DNA from: Branchiostoma floridae
Lineage: Eukaryota > Chordata > Leptocardii > Amphioxiformes > Branchiostomatidae
Direction: 5' to 3'
Assembly (NCBI RefSeq): GCF_000003815.2
Contig: NC_049991.1
Span: 4,589,857-4,653,856 of the forward strand
DNA length: 64,000 nt
Shown here: positions 45,690-57,509 of the stretch, one piece after another
How the letters are laid out: each line of letters starts with the position of its first letter
How positions within the stretch are numbered: the first letter of the stretch is position 1
Translations under genes and position numbers: made by a program
The notes under the pieces: model-generated
Database searches by the model: none
What the model was told of the DNA's origin: nothing
The model's input: only the letters and a program-made list of their open reading frames with translations

Positions 45690-46018
45690 CAGGGCTTTAG
45701 CCAGGTCGAATTTTTTTTCCGTCAGCCAATTCCCATTGTCGCGAAAACACTATTCCAGGAGTTAGAGAGACAGAACTGAGACCTTGAAAAACGGGTTTTT
45801 AATGAGATTATTGCATGCGAAAGGGCACCGACACACTTCGTCAACAATAATAATAGCAAAACAAACAGTGCGTGGCTTTTACGGCCGTGGATGGCGTCCC
45901 CAAGCCGCCTGTAGCTTCCACCAAGGACTTTTGTCTGTCAAGGTTGAGGGATTGGTTTTAAAATTTTTCCGTCACGCGCAGCAAATTGACGGAAAAACGG
46001 ACGCTGGCTAGAGCCGTG
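45690..46018. mobile_element. hAT-like MITE, 8-bp target duplication
   Basis: Ends cagggctttagccagg...tttccgtca and tgacggaaaaacg...ctggctagagccgtg. Flanked by GCCTTAAT (45682-45689 and 46019-46026). 329 bp. Confidence 0.88.
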
Positions 46019-46199
46019 GCCTTAATGACTTTGATTTTTCGTGATAACAAACATCTCGAACAAGTTCCAGTTGGGAAATGTGACCAAAGCGTAACAGGGA
46101 CTTTACCTACAGGTTTCAAGAATAGACCAAGTATAGAACAGTAATACGACAAGATACAAGCCAACACAGTGAACACAGTAGTTTTTACGGTCTTGTTAT

Positions 46200-46205
46200 T
46201 TTATT
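46200..46205 (-). terminator. RPL38 polyadenylation signal
   Basis: AATAAA on the minus strand, 37 nt after the stop codon. Confidence 0.65.
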
Positions 46206-46242
46206 TTTACAACAGAACCATCTATTATCTTCCTCCTTCTCC

Positions 46243-49200
46243 TCACTTCAACTCCTTGACAGCCAGACCTGCAGCAAGAAAAAAACATGTAATTAGAGAA
46301 ACAGGCAAAGGAAAAAAAAAACAGTACAAAAACAGATACAGATATGCCAAAAAGCGGTTATTCAAGCAACCAGATATGATTTTGGAAACAGATGTTTCAG
46401 AAAACATTTGACTTTTGGACAGTCTAGTTGATTGAGTACCTGTTTTATGGTGTATCTTATTACCTGGATGTCTTAATTTCATCTAATTAACGTGCATGTA
46501 TGTACATACAATCGCATGAGACAAAATGGTTTTCATTGCCTAAGGATGGACTGAAAATATGATTTTTGATGACACTAAAATTTACGAGTCTTAGTGGCAA
46601 GTGTGCAGATGTTGACACACTGGCAGCACCAAATACGTAGGTGTTTTTGGCACCTTTAGACAGATTAGCCGTGAGGCTCGGTGGGCGTCACCCCACCGTC
46701 ATAGGGGCAGGGGCTTGGTGAGTATTGAACTCGAGACCACTGATTCCGATTCCAATGCTCTAGCCGCTGCCATTGTGCCACACAGACACCCCTTGATGAC
46801 TTTTTTGTTAGAAAAAAGTCAAAACTTTGTGTTGTTTCATTATCCTCTTACAGCTCTACTTCCCACATTTCTTAAGGTTTGTTCCTCATGTCTTTAAGAA
46901 CTCACCTGGTGGCAGGGACTGCTTGAGTTTGTCGGCCTTTTCCTTGTCCGTGATGACCAGGGTGTACAGGTACCGGCTGCACCGAACCTTGAACTTCACA
47001 TTGTCCTTGTTCTTCTTGATCTTGACGGCTGTAAAAAAGCAAAGTATCGAACTTTACCACCCATACTACAGCTACAATTAAAATACTTTAAGTTTTAGGA
47101 CAATATTGTTTAGCTCATTTACTTTCACGGTGGGTTTTATTTCATGCTAGGAGAAAAAAGTATTTTTTTCAAATATGCAATTGAAATGATTTCATAATGC
47201 AGAAGTCGCACAAGGAAGACTTATTGTAACAAAAGTTTATAATTATAGGAGTTTGTGAATTACCAAACGAGAACAAGAAACTGTTCTCCAAATTTCATTT
47301 GTCGTAATTTTTACCGAATCCCTAGGTCTTCTTCAGCTAGATAGCAAGTCAGATTTTTGACTCAGATACAAAGGTGGCTGAAGTTAAGAAGACTTGAGAG
47401 TCGGACAAAAATTCCGGGAGTAAAACGTCTTGACTTGGATGATTCATTTTTCTCAATTAAAACATACTAGTATTCACTGTGTAGAGGATACCACTGAAAA
47501 TAAAACCACCACATAAGTGTTACTGTACAATACTTTAAACAACAGGTGCTCAGACACAGCCAAGAGATAGATGGCTTCATTGGAAATCAGGAAACCACAT
47601 TTTGTTCTCCATCATTGCACCAGTCATCAGGATCTGGTTTTAGTATTGAATATGATGATTATAATTGATTATTGATGCAATTTGTGCATCTTGAAATAGT
47701 TTATAGAAAGAGGCCCATGAAATTAAGACAGACAGATGAACCAACACACATACAAAAGGTCCACACATACATACTAGACATTTCAGTCTACAGTTTTAGC
47801 TATAAAAATGTGACAAGTTTGAGAGTCAGGGCTCGTGACTGCGACTAGATTTGGTCGCAATGCGACAGTAATTTTAATAATGCGCCTATTCTTTAAATGA
47901 TGGTCGCACGGCGCGCCAATAAAAAAAATGAGCAACGCCCTTATTTTCCCCCGAAACCTTCGCTCAAAGTTCAAAATTCGCCGATTTCGGCCGTCACCGA
48001 GCCGCCATTTTGATTCTAACTCAAGTCTCGCGCAAGTCTCGCAGTAACTCACATCTCGCGAATCGCGAGAGTCGCACCCCATTGGCCATTTCGGCGTGAC
48101 GTAGCGCGCCCGGCCGCCATTATTGGTGGAATATCTGATATCCCCGCTGTGATCGCGGGAAAAATCACGCAGGAAAGCTTCAAAAGCGTGTAACTTTGAC
48201 GAAAACTCATCGAATGCCTAAAGTCCTTGGTGATATGTACATGTATAGGATTCTTTTGGAGGTTTTTTTTTGCTTGTTTGTCGGTGGAATGCGGGAAAAA
48301 CAACAGCTAATGCGACGATGCCAAACTGGGGAGGGGGGCTGTGTCGGCACTGAAATCGTAGAAAATGTTGAACGGAGGTCGCGATTTTTTCAAGGTTCCT
48401 TCAGATATTACTTTTGTTGCAGTCTTTATTTTCAAAAGACTGATAAATAGATGTTGTTTGTTGGGAAAAGTTCGATTGATTTGCCCTTCGAACACATCTT
48501 TTCTGCTACATTTTTTCAACTGAAAATATGAATTGTTTGTACACAGATTTTTCTATATAAGTTAACACTGATGTTACAGGCTACAAGTAAACCTCTAATT
48601 TTCCAGTGCATCTATTTTCAGCTATGTTCTTAACAAAGTAGAAGAGATACAAAAGAAATACAAGATGTACCTGACAGTCCTGGCTACACTTTCTCCTCTG
48701 TTGGTTTGCAGATTTTCTTGTAGACTTCTTTAGTTTGTTGTTGTTGTATATGTAACAGTCAAGTTTCACCTTTAGCAGTAAGGTTAATTTACTCTTCCTG
48801 ATAGTGTGTATTAACTTATGAAACATTATAAAAATCATATATTGTAAGGAATCAGTGTTATATTACTTGAAAGTGATCTCATGTATTCTCTTGTTTCTTG
48901 TTTGGTTACTGGGTAACTATATATAATATATAACACCCCTAATTAATTCTTTAAGCCATACCCACCTCTAGTCAAAAACATTGATTATTGGAGTAATATT
49001 TTGTATGGCTTCAGACGTTTGCTTGTGCTCCCAACCTTTCATAGTGGTGCTCCTAACTTTTTGCTGGCGCTCCTAAGTTTTAGGAGTTAGGAGCGCCATG
49101 CTCCTAGGTAAAAAAGTTAGTCTGGAGCCCTGAGAGTCCTATCATAGAGTTTGGTGTGTTTACAAACTCTTCTCATGAATTAGGCAAATAAGCTTTTGAT

Positions 49201-51508
49201 TTGCATAATAAGTATTTTATCAAGTCATCACTAAGAAGTTAGAGTTAGACTATCTACATACCACTAAATTCTGGTGTGGTGGTGTTAACACACTCATGAT
49301 GAAGTATTAATGTGTACTGCATTACTACCTTTTGTATCCATATGCCTGTACTTAGCCCGATAGGGCATGAATGTGCAATAAAGGCTATTATTATTATTAT
49401 TATTATTATTATTAAGTCTAACCCCATTTAGCTTATACTTACACTTGGCATCTTTTCTCCTGGCTGTGAGGAGGAAGTCCTTGATCTCATGGATCTGTTT
49501 AGGCTGGGAGAAAAAAACAGAAACATAAACATTCCCAAGCTTAACTACATGAATTAAGCCTTTATAGTTCTTCCAGACCCTTGTTGTAATGCGTTGCTTG
49601 TAGTGGCACATAGGGCAGCCAGTTGTCTTTCAGTAGCAGGGTATATGTCTTACATTGAGGGGTTGCTAGCCTTTCTCCTTTAACGTGCTCAAAGCACCTC
49701 ATCGAACACGGGACCCCCAACCAAAAAACTGGTGCATCCCCAACTGGAATACCCTAACCAGGATTGAACCAGGGTCTCAAACTTATAAACAAATTGCAAC
49801 CAGGAGATTCCCTATACAGGAAAAATTAAGCTATATCTATACTCTTCTTACACTGCAGCATACATGTTAGTAGAGTGACAATCTAATAGGGTTTTATGTG
49901 TCCCCACCGCCAGCCAACCCAGTACAGTGTAGCAGAAGGGAAAACCCCCAAAGGAGCCCTTCGAGGCTGTACTGGGGTTTGAGGCTAACAGTGGAGGTAT
50001 ACTGCTCTCACACACTCATGACTCAAGCACTCCCGACGGTACAACACAGCGTTGCTGGGCCGACTCGGCCCCAGGAGTGGATCTAAGGAAGTGTGTATGT
50101 ACAACTACTAGTCATGCAGTAGAAGCGCCATCTAGCTTTCAAGCACTAGCATTGCAGACATAATGCTGAAGCTAGTTTTATGTACATAACATTATCAATA
50201 TCTTCATCAAGGCATTTCTTGAAAGTGCTTATGTCACCAAAATTCAATATTTCCTAATTACAGTATCAGTCAACGAACATACTGTGTAAGGGTTTAACAA
50301 GTTTTCTAATTGACTTTCTAAGTGAATTTCTAATTCACTTGTCCTATCGGGCAAATACGTAAAAAATTTACATTTCTGACCGGGCACACACTTGCCCGGT
50401 CAGCATTTTCACTTGCCTGGGACAATCGGACTAAAGGACTCGTCAAACCCTGCTGTGTAGACGTTTGTACAAAATGTATACCCTTCTGATATAATTTATC
50501 AACCATAGATTCATCAAATCTTACAAATCAGTCTACTTCGTGATTCCCGAAGTCAGGTAATAAAGTTACAGTAATTTCTGCCCATGACATTGTGGAAAAC
50601 TTGGCAGCGGGTTCGAGACCTAGCCTGGTTACCAAACCCCAGCCCGATTTCAAGTATCTATCGTGCAGGTTGGCACAGCAATTTTGTGTAAAAACACACT
50701 TTTGAAAAATAAGATTGGCAGAAAAATCATTAAACCTTGTGAACGCTTGAATTTGTATACACCAGTCCTGGAACCCTACAGGTCTGAACCAAACATCGAG
50801 TTTACATGTGATAGTTGCTCGTAATCAGGTACTATTGTATTTTGGTGACATAATTTTTCTGGTGATATGATAAAGTTATAAATATCAGCACTTCACAAAC
50901 TTAACTCAACTCACCATGTTTTTGAGTGACCAGTCTTCAAGAGGAAGACGAAATATAGCTGGCAACCTGGAGGGAAGGTAGAAAGGTTTGTTGTTAGTTT
51001 TCACGGTACCAGAGACAAATTTTGGTTGACACTCGTATTTTGTGCAAAGATTTTGTGAGGGTGCAAAACGACACATTTCATGATACGCCCCCCTCCCCAC
51101 TGTTGTGTCAAATCGTCTCACTTTTTTTCGTACAACATGTAGTAAACACTGAGTCGTGCTTGAAACGAACGTACAGCATAAAACATTGTCAATTTATGGT
51201 CACTTTTTTGGGGAAGAAAGTGATTTACAAAACTGACATGGTGTGGTAGTTTGGAAGACAGCAAAGAAATTCTTAAACTGTGTGGCCCACAGATATCTGC
51301 ATGCAGAAAATTGTAAAATCTGTCGCCGAATTGTACAGTTTTGGAGTGCGATGTAAGCGAACTATTCACTTCAAACCGAAGGGTAGACCCTAATAGCCGA
51401 TTCTGAAGCTAAAGATCGTTCCAAAGTGTCTTGTAGAGGAAGGATTACGTTTGATTGTAAGAAAGTATTTTACCTCGATCTTTTTTCAAGATGGCTGCCT
51501 GGAAAGAG
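46243..51508 (-). CDS. RPL38: RPL38 (eL38), large-subunit ribosomal protein, complete
   Basis: Exons in transcript order: noncoding 51474-51508, 50915-50966 (ends in the ATG at 50915-50917), 49443-49503, 46906-47028, 46243-46268 (TGA). The joined CDS is 213 nt, 70 aa, exactly the length of the human protein. Peptides: [69 protein letters not shown]. The start codon is the last three bases of its exon. The first exon begins with the pyrimidine run CTCTTTCC (51501-51508), a TOP element typical of ribosomal protein genes and read by mTOR/LARP1 control. AATAAA on the minus strand is at 46200-46205. Introns hold a tRNA-derived SINE, hairpin and CAGGG-type MITEs. Confidence 0.97.
46341..46478. mobile_element. 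Hairpin MITE, acctggatgtctaa family
   Basis: gatatgccaaaaagcggtta ... tggtgtatcttattacctgg, with an imperfect stem. Last RPL38 intron. Confidence 0.6.
46560..46800 (-). mobile_element. tRNA-derived SINE
   Basis: On the minus strand, gtctgtgtggcacaatggca (A box) and ggtctcgagttcaatactca (B box) give a tRNA-like head at about 46720-46795, followed by a unique body to about 46560. Last RPL38 intron, sense orientation. Confidence 0.65.
47827..49132. mobile_element. CAGGGCTC-type element in an RPL38 intron
   Basis: Left end cagggctcgtgactgcgact, right end tctggagccctg, flanked by AGAGT (47822-47826 and 49133-49137). The left part repeats gtcgca motifs; the right part repeats gctcctaa. 1.3 kb without a transposase frame. 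It could also be two elements, since the end motifs differ. Confidence 0.6.
49133..49442. other. RPL38 intron, short microsatellite
   Basis: A (TTA)n run at 49388-49413 ends what may be a LINE tail (gtgcaataaaggctattatt). No other feature. Confidence 0.5.
50289..50452. mobile_element. Short CAGGG-type element related to 13193-13570
   Basis: agggtttaacaag ... cgtcaaaccctg with acttgtcctatcgggcaa inside. The direct repeat CTGTGTA flanks it (50282-50288 and 50453-50459). Intron of RPL38. Confidence 0.55.
51474..51508 (-). promoter_or_regulatory. RPL38: RPL38 5' noncoding exon with TOP start
   Basis: CTCTTTCC at the predicted 5' end, then ggcagccatcttgaaaa and a donor at 51472-51473 (GAG then GTAAAA). 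The start position is inferred from the pyrimidine tract. Confidence 0.65.
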
Positions 51509-52640
51509 AACGAACCTCGTTTTCGTGTCGTAGTGCTTGCGGTGTAGCAGCGACACCTAGGAATACTGTGCCGCATTACAGTAACATCCATTGGCATAAT
51601 ACCGGTCGGTTTACTGCAATTTCTCAAGCAATGCTAATTTGGCAAATGATCAACGCATCATTTTCTCCAGTTACATGTTGCTGTTACAGCTTACCTTTGC
51701 CACTTTTTCTGTGTAAATTATTTTGTCTCTCTGGCCCTGCTAAAAACATAATATCGTAATTGGAACACACCGCGGAATTGCACGGAGAACGGGCGCGTGG
51801 TTGGAAGGGGGTGCACTATACCGGCCAAACGAAACACGGCACAATTAACTGCCGCTATGTACCTTTATACATCCTCTGTTGTTCCTTTCTTTCCTGTTAG
51901 TAGTTGCACAAAACAAAAATCTGCATGAGCATGCAAAAAGTCATGAGAAAATGGGCGTATACTGACAAGAATTTTCATTTAATTTTGGTCCGTCACAACC
52001 GCTATGACGTAAAACTTTACTGCTGGTCGTAGCATTAAAAATGGCGGGAAAATGGCGGCGTACGTTCAATTTGACCCATTCAGCCGTAGATCCGGGCGAT
52101 AATGCAACGGTTCCTCACACTTTCACACGAGTTGTAGGTCACCAAAAGAAATTCAAGATTGCTGTTGAATCATGCTCGTCTTGTGCCGTGAGCACATGTA
52201 ATTATGATCTACAAATCTGGCGATGAACGTGACAGTGTGTTTGTCCCACGACGAGCTCGCCTGCCTCGAAAATGACCTGAAAACTTTTGGCCTTGTTGTC
52301 TTCGAATGCATTGTTATCGATGCTTTGTAAATGATGTATTGGACACCTAGATGTCTGAAGTGTGCATACCTCAGAAATAACTATTGTTGCATGTGTAGAT
52401 CTCTTTAAGTTCCACTATTTTTAATCGACCGGTATAAGGCTTATGACCGGTATTATGCCAATGCATGTTACAGAGGTTATAGGTTGAAAATTGCTAATTT
52501 AGCTAACGTTACGGTCGATATTTGTGTTTCCCATACGCGGTGATCACAAGTTTGGTGATAGGAATCCCTCGGAATGGACGTTACGTTTACTGTTAAAATG
52601 AAGGTTTTGTGGAGAGCCTCACATTGGGCACGTAAAAGAG
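51509..52640. other. Upstream of RPL38, no gene supported
   Basis: A 61-codon plus-strand frame starts at 52044 in ATGGCGGGAAAATGGCGG context, with a possible donor (GTAGGT at 52134). It could be the first exon of a divergent gene, but no second exon is visible and no family is recognised. Confidence 0.4.
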
Positions 52641-52730
52641 CCCAGTGGATTTATCAAAAATAGTAGGGGTCCTTCCCAGTGTAGGTGGATCAAATCAATC
52701 AGTTCGGATAGTGCAGCTGCTTGTGTTCAG

Positions 52731-52901
52731 TAATCTCCTTTAATAGTAGCATATCCTACGATGGCATTAGATAGACTAAACTGGCCAAGGAGTGTAGTCA
52801 GCCAAAAGGTGTAGCCAAACACGTTCCTAGACCGACTTGACTCCGACTTCTGTCATCTTCTGATACTATCTTATATTACCGTAGTATCTGCTTGCAGATT
52901 A
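52731..52901. mobile_element. MITE, tctccaagcagat family, private to copy A
   Basis: taatctcctttaatagtagc ... gtatctgcttgcagatta. The 9-bp duplication TGTGTTCAG is at 52722-52730 and 52902-52910. Absent at the matching point of copy B (about 55105). Confidence 0.82.
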
Positions 52902-53028
52902 TGTGTTCAGTGCAAACCTGGTTTGTTACACCATAAGGCGGTTTGCCGGGGTAACGTGTATATACAAATTAAACAAATACTGTTGAACCCTCATCCAAAA
53001 AGCCCCCTTCAGTCAAGTAGTGTCGGTA

Positions 53029-53415
53029 TACACCTTTCTCACGCGGCGGCCATGATAGATCGAAGACGAGGTCAATGAGGCAAATAGACAAAACTTATTT
53101 CTAAAATCAGGTCCCATTTAGTTTTCCCCCAAACCACACAAATTTTCATGATATAAGATAGAATAATAAATATCATAACTAGTGTTATGCACTAAAAATG
53201 TAGCAATTTATAGTAGTGTAGACAGGTCACATAGTCCCTTAAGAGATGCAAAATAAAAACATAATAATGCAAATACTTGACGGACTTCACGCATTGGTCG
53301 CTTTCCTAATTGGCAGACTATCATTAGTTGAACTGCTAATTATGATGGACAGCCTTTTGTTTGCCTCATTGAACTCGTTTGAGATCTATCATGGCCGCCG
53401 CGCGAGAAAGGTGTA
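53029..53415. mobile_element. Tc1/mariner-like MITE, private to copy A
   Basis: Inverted ends tacacctttctcacgcggcg ... cgccgcgcgagaaaggtgta, extending through ggccatgatagatc. TA duplication at 53027-53028 and 53416-53417. Copy B at 55255-55265 (ggtcgttaaaacaacgg) is the empty site. Confidence 0.88.
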
Positions 53416-54058
53416 TAACAACGGTTGTGATATGGACATATTAAATGTCTCTATGACAACCGTTGTTATGACAACGCTGCTTGACTTGTAATCACAATAA
53501 TACCCATTGCTATTGACTCAGAATTTTTGACAAGAATCAAAGCAACGTATTTGCCTAGCGTCTACCACCACCCATTCCAAACGGTCAATGACATTTTATA
53601 AGCTTGTGTATATGTCTGTAAAGTATGTTTAGTGTCGTACTGGGTACGATTTATAATGATACTGACAAAGGGCGCACAGAACAGCCGTTTTAAGTTTATT
53701 ACATTTGTCGATGCAACTGCAAAGGCCAACGTTACATTGCAAATACTGCATGCAGTTTGTTTGAGAAAGAGTTGTGGTAAGGAGGTAAATTGCTAGGTGA
53801 AATTGAAGAGTCTATCTCTTACTTAAGGGCTAGGAAACACAACGCTGTGATTCCGATTACAGACCTGAAAACAATCTAATTTTGAAATTTCAATCTTAAA
53901 CCTTAAAATTTTGATTTGAAAAGCCTGACGTTAATATTTAGAAAAAAAAACTTATTTCAAAACAATGATTTGAAAGATTGGGTAGTAGTCATTTTCTTGG
54001 TTTTTCTTGTGTTGTATTTTTCCTTGTTCGTTTTGGAAATTTCGGCAGTCAACATAAT

Positions 54059-54747
54059 AGAGTCGATTCCATTTTACCGAGAGGGTGTTTCTTGCCTTTT
54101 GTTCTAACAATTTGGAAATCTTTGTAACAATCTAACCGTGATAAGTAACTGTTTAGAACTATTTACAACATCTATATGACGTTCTAAATGTTTCTATAGT
54201 ATTCAAACATGTTAGAAACATTTCTAAAATCAAGTACATTATTTCTGTTAGTAGATGCATCATTTGTGATCACATGTTCGAACATGGAAACAATATGATG
54301 AAACTGGGTCAGTGGGCTGGGAAGAGGGCAATTCACACATCCCTGCCAAGTGCAGGAAATTATGTCTGTCTGCCACCTTCTCACAAAAGACTCACTAGAA
54401 AATCTAAAAATACAAGAGCTAAACAAAGGCCAAGCTTAGCAGCTTTGTTTATGGGGTCAATAAAAGTTTTTATGGAGGGAAAAGATGACACAAAATGTTG
54501 GAACATGTTGGAACAATAACAAAAACACATAGATGTTTGAAAATTGTTCTAAATAAAGAGATAATGATATCATTTCTTTCCCACATGTTCCAACAAATAT
54601 AAAAAGGTTCAAACATGTTTAAACCTTCATTTTGAAATGTTTGAACAATTTCGAACTTTAGTGACTGAAATGTTCTTTTACTCAAAATAGTTCAAACTTA
54701 TTACAAATATTATTTCAAAACCATCTCGGTGACTTGGAATTGACTCT
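54059..54747. mobile_element. Insertion private to copy A with agagtcrattcc ends
   Basis: Ends agagtcgattccattt and ggaattgactct are inverted. AT(A) borders both sides. The interior is dense in gttcaaacatgtt / gttcgaacatg palindromes. Copy B reads straight across (caacatatagtac at 56459-56471). Confidence 0.75.
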
Positions 54748-55019
54748 ATAGTATCAGCAATAGGGGACCTGTTTGAATACCACTCTTTTTGTATTGCATC
54801 TGTAATGAGGTCAGCAGACTTGGGAAATATTTTACAAGGTTATAAAAATTTCATCACTCAAATATCATGATCAGATCTAAAATTTTATCTCCCTTTCAAG
54901 CGCACTTTCAATATTTTTCATTATAAAGGTTTGCAGTCTGTAACAGAAAAAGGACCCTGACTATAACTTTGTGAGCTTTACCGACCGTAAAGCATGTTTC
55001 TCGTTAAATGGAGACACAT

Positions 55020-56760
55020 CTCGAGGACGTTAAATAACCCACCGCTCTTATTGAAAGAGTAGGTGGCATTTCAGTGTGAGTGGATCAAACAACGCTGTCC
55101 GGATATGTGTATGCGGCTTGTACTCTTCATTACAAACCTAGTGTGTTACACCAGAAGGCAGTTTGCCGGGGTAACACTAACATATATATATATGCAATAC
55201 AAAGAAATATTGTTGAACCCTCGCCAAAAATAAAGCCCACTTCAGTCAAGTAGGGTCGTTAAAACAACGGTTGTAATATGGACATATTAGATGTCTCTAT
55301 GGCAACCGTTATTATGACGACGCTGCTTGACTCGTAGTTACAACGTTACCCACTGTTATTGATTCTGAATTTTTGACAAGAATTAAACCAATGTATACAT
55401 ATTTGCCTAGCGTCTACCACCGCCCTTTTAAAAGGTCAATGACATTTTATAAGTTTGTGTATATATATATATGTCTGTTAGGCCACAGCAGGTACATTTT
55501 ATGGATGACATCCTTTGCAGGGTGCAAAAATAATGAAGTAGCGCGAAAAAAACAAGATGGGTAAAAAAAAAAGCAAGATGGCTAAATTTTGAAAATAGAC
55601 CTTATAAAGCCATAACAAGATTTGAAGTGACAAAACGTGGCATCACAACTAACAAGGCATTCAATCCTGTATCAAAGAAGTGAACTAAGTGTATTTAAAG
55701 GGACACTAGAGTGGTACACTGGTATCACTTGCATAGCTCGCAACTACATTCATGACTTCCACATCGGTTACACTTTTACAGCCATCCAACGAGTTTCACT
55801 TCTGCAACTATAGCCATGACTACCTCCCTAGTGCTACTTCTACAAGTATGATTATTAGGCTATAATGCAACATGTTTGCCAACTATGGTCTATCTGACCA
55901 TCCCCGAAAAGAATTTTTTTTCCGAAATCAGGCGATAATTAATGAGCGCGCTGAAGCCATCCGTAAAATTTACATGCTCTGGCCTTAAGTGTGTTTTAGT
56001 GTCGTATTGGACATGATTCATAGCGACATTTACAAAAAGCGCACAGCCAGCCGTTTTAAGTTTATTACATCCGTCAACGCAACTGTTAAGTCAACGTTAG
56101 ATTGTAAATATTGCATACAGTCCGTCTGTGCCTGGTCTGTGAAAGGGTCGTCGTATGAAGGAGGTAAATTGCCAGGTGAAATAGAAGAGTCTTTCTTGTT
56201 AAAGCTTTTACTTTAATTTCGGCCTAAAATATAATGCTGTGTTTCCAGTTGCAGACATGAAAAGAATTCAATTCTAAAACCACGAATTTTAGAATTATAA
56301 ATTTTGAAATCCTTAATGTTTTAATTTGAAAACCTTAATTTTAAATAAAAGTGATTTCAAAATATCGAAAGTTCGGGTAGCAGTCATTTTCTTAGTTTTT
56401 CTTGTGCTTTTGTATTTTATTTTGCTTTTTCTCTTGTTCGTTTTTAAGATTTCGGCCGTCAACATATAGTACATTAGCAAAATGGGACCAGTTTATATGC
56501 CACATATTGGGGGAAATATTCTACAACGTTACAAAATTTACATCACTCAAATATCAGATCTAAAACTTTATCTCCCTTTCAACCAGGTATAGGATCGGCA
56601 GGTTTTGGGTAGGGTTGGTCAGATAACAGCATTTGGAATAACGATATTTTCCTATAGAAAGGCATTCCAGTCTGTAACAGAAAAAAAGACCCTGGCTATA
56701 ACCTTGTCAGCTTTACCGACCGTAACGTTTGATCGTTTTTGTCTGAAAACATGTTTCTCT
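55020..56760. repeat. Direct duplication of noncoding DNA, copy B
   Basis: Second copy of the 52640-55015 block, starting about 5 bp after it. It has its own private insertion at about 55489-55987. Confidence 0.85.
55489..55987. mobile_element. Insertion private to copy B
   Basis: Absent from copy A, which reads atatgtctgt then aaagtatgtttagtgtcgta at 53610-53640. Ends taggccacagcagg and catgctctggccttaag form an imperfect inverted repeat. About 500 bp. Confidence 0.65.
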
Positions 56761-56783
56761 GTCCTCTCTACGTTCCGCTAGCT

Positions 56784-56796
56784 AGAACTATATAAA
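56784..56796 (+). promoter_or_regulatory. TATA-like box
   Basis: gaactatataaaggc on the plus strand. No supported ORF follows directly. A similar TATA plus downstream text occurs on the minus strand at about 63912. Confidence 0.35.
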
Positions 56797-57478
56797 GGCA
56801 AGTCCAAAGGAATGACTCACAAAGTAACAAAGAGAGTGGCCTCTACCGAAGTGTTTGCAATGCGACGGCTGTGAGACAAACCTTTCAATATCATTCGGGT
56901 GTTACAACAAAAAAGGTGTCCCGTTTCTTTCGGCAGGGGATTATTTCGTTCTAGTTGACTTTCCCCCATTTTTAGGAAGGTCTCACATGTAATAGAGAAG
57001 TTCAGGGACGACGCGACACCCGTGCATGTAACCCAATCCCTCTCGAGTCTGTAAAAAATACTCCGACAATATTTTGACAACAACCGTTGAAAGAAGAGGT
57101 GCTCAACATACTACATGTTTAAACAAAGGCCCGGCAACAATTACGCTAGCCTTTGGGACGAAATCTACGAGAGTTTCCTCTTAAAAATTGTTAAAATCTT
57201 CGAGCTCTATTGTCAGTAGAAGGCTGTTTGAGAGTTCGGAGTGGGTTTGACATCTTTCGGGCGTTGTTACGGCGACCGCAACGCTTAAAGCCCAAGGGTT
57301 GTCACCGGTCATTGAAAATGTCAATAGCAGTCGTCGTCCGCAAGAGACTTTTCCCATTGAAACGTCGCCACAAAAGCAGCTACAGTTTTTACACCACACA
57401 ACCCATATTCAACTCCCGTCGACCAAGACTGCTCTATTCAAACACTCAAAACAATGGGTTAGAATTGCTCACGATCTC

Positions 57479-57487
57479 TATATATAG
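57479..57487 (+). promoter_or_regulatory. TATA box of the 425-aa gene
   Basis: TATATATAG about 130 bp before a strong donor (57620), placing transcription start near 57510. Confidence 0.5.
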
Positions 57488-57509
57488 CTGTCGTTACTTT
57501 ATAGTTTGT

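Larger units (their letters stand above)
52640..55015. repeat. Direct duplication of noncoding DNA, copy A
   Basis: Matches 55020-56760 in order: gtggatcaaa, gcggtttgccggggtaac, tgttgaaccctc, agtcaagtag, caacggttgt...gacaacgctgcttgac, gcgcacag...ccgttttaag, gaaattgaagagtc, tctgtaacagaaaaaggacc, gagctttaccgaccgtaa. It holds three insertions absent from copy B. Confidence 0.85.

Noticed and set aside
52044-52226. 61-codon frame starting ATGGCGGGAAAATGG, divergent from RPL38
   Set aside because: A first exon is possible (donor near 52134), but no second exon or homology supports it.
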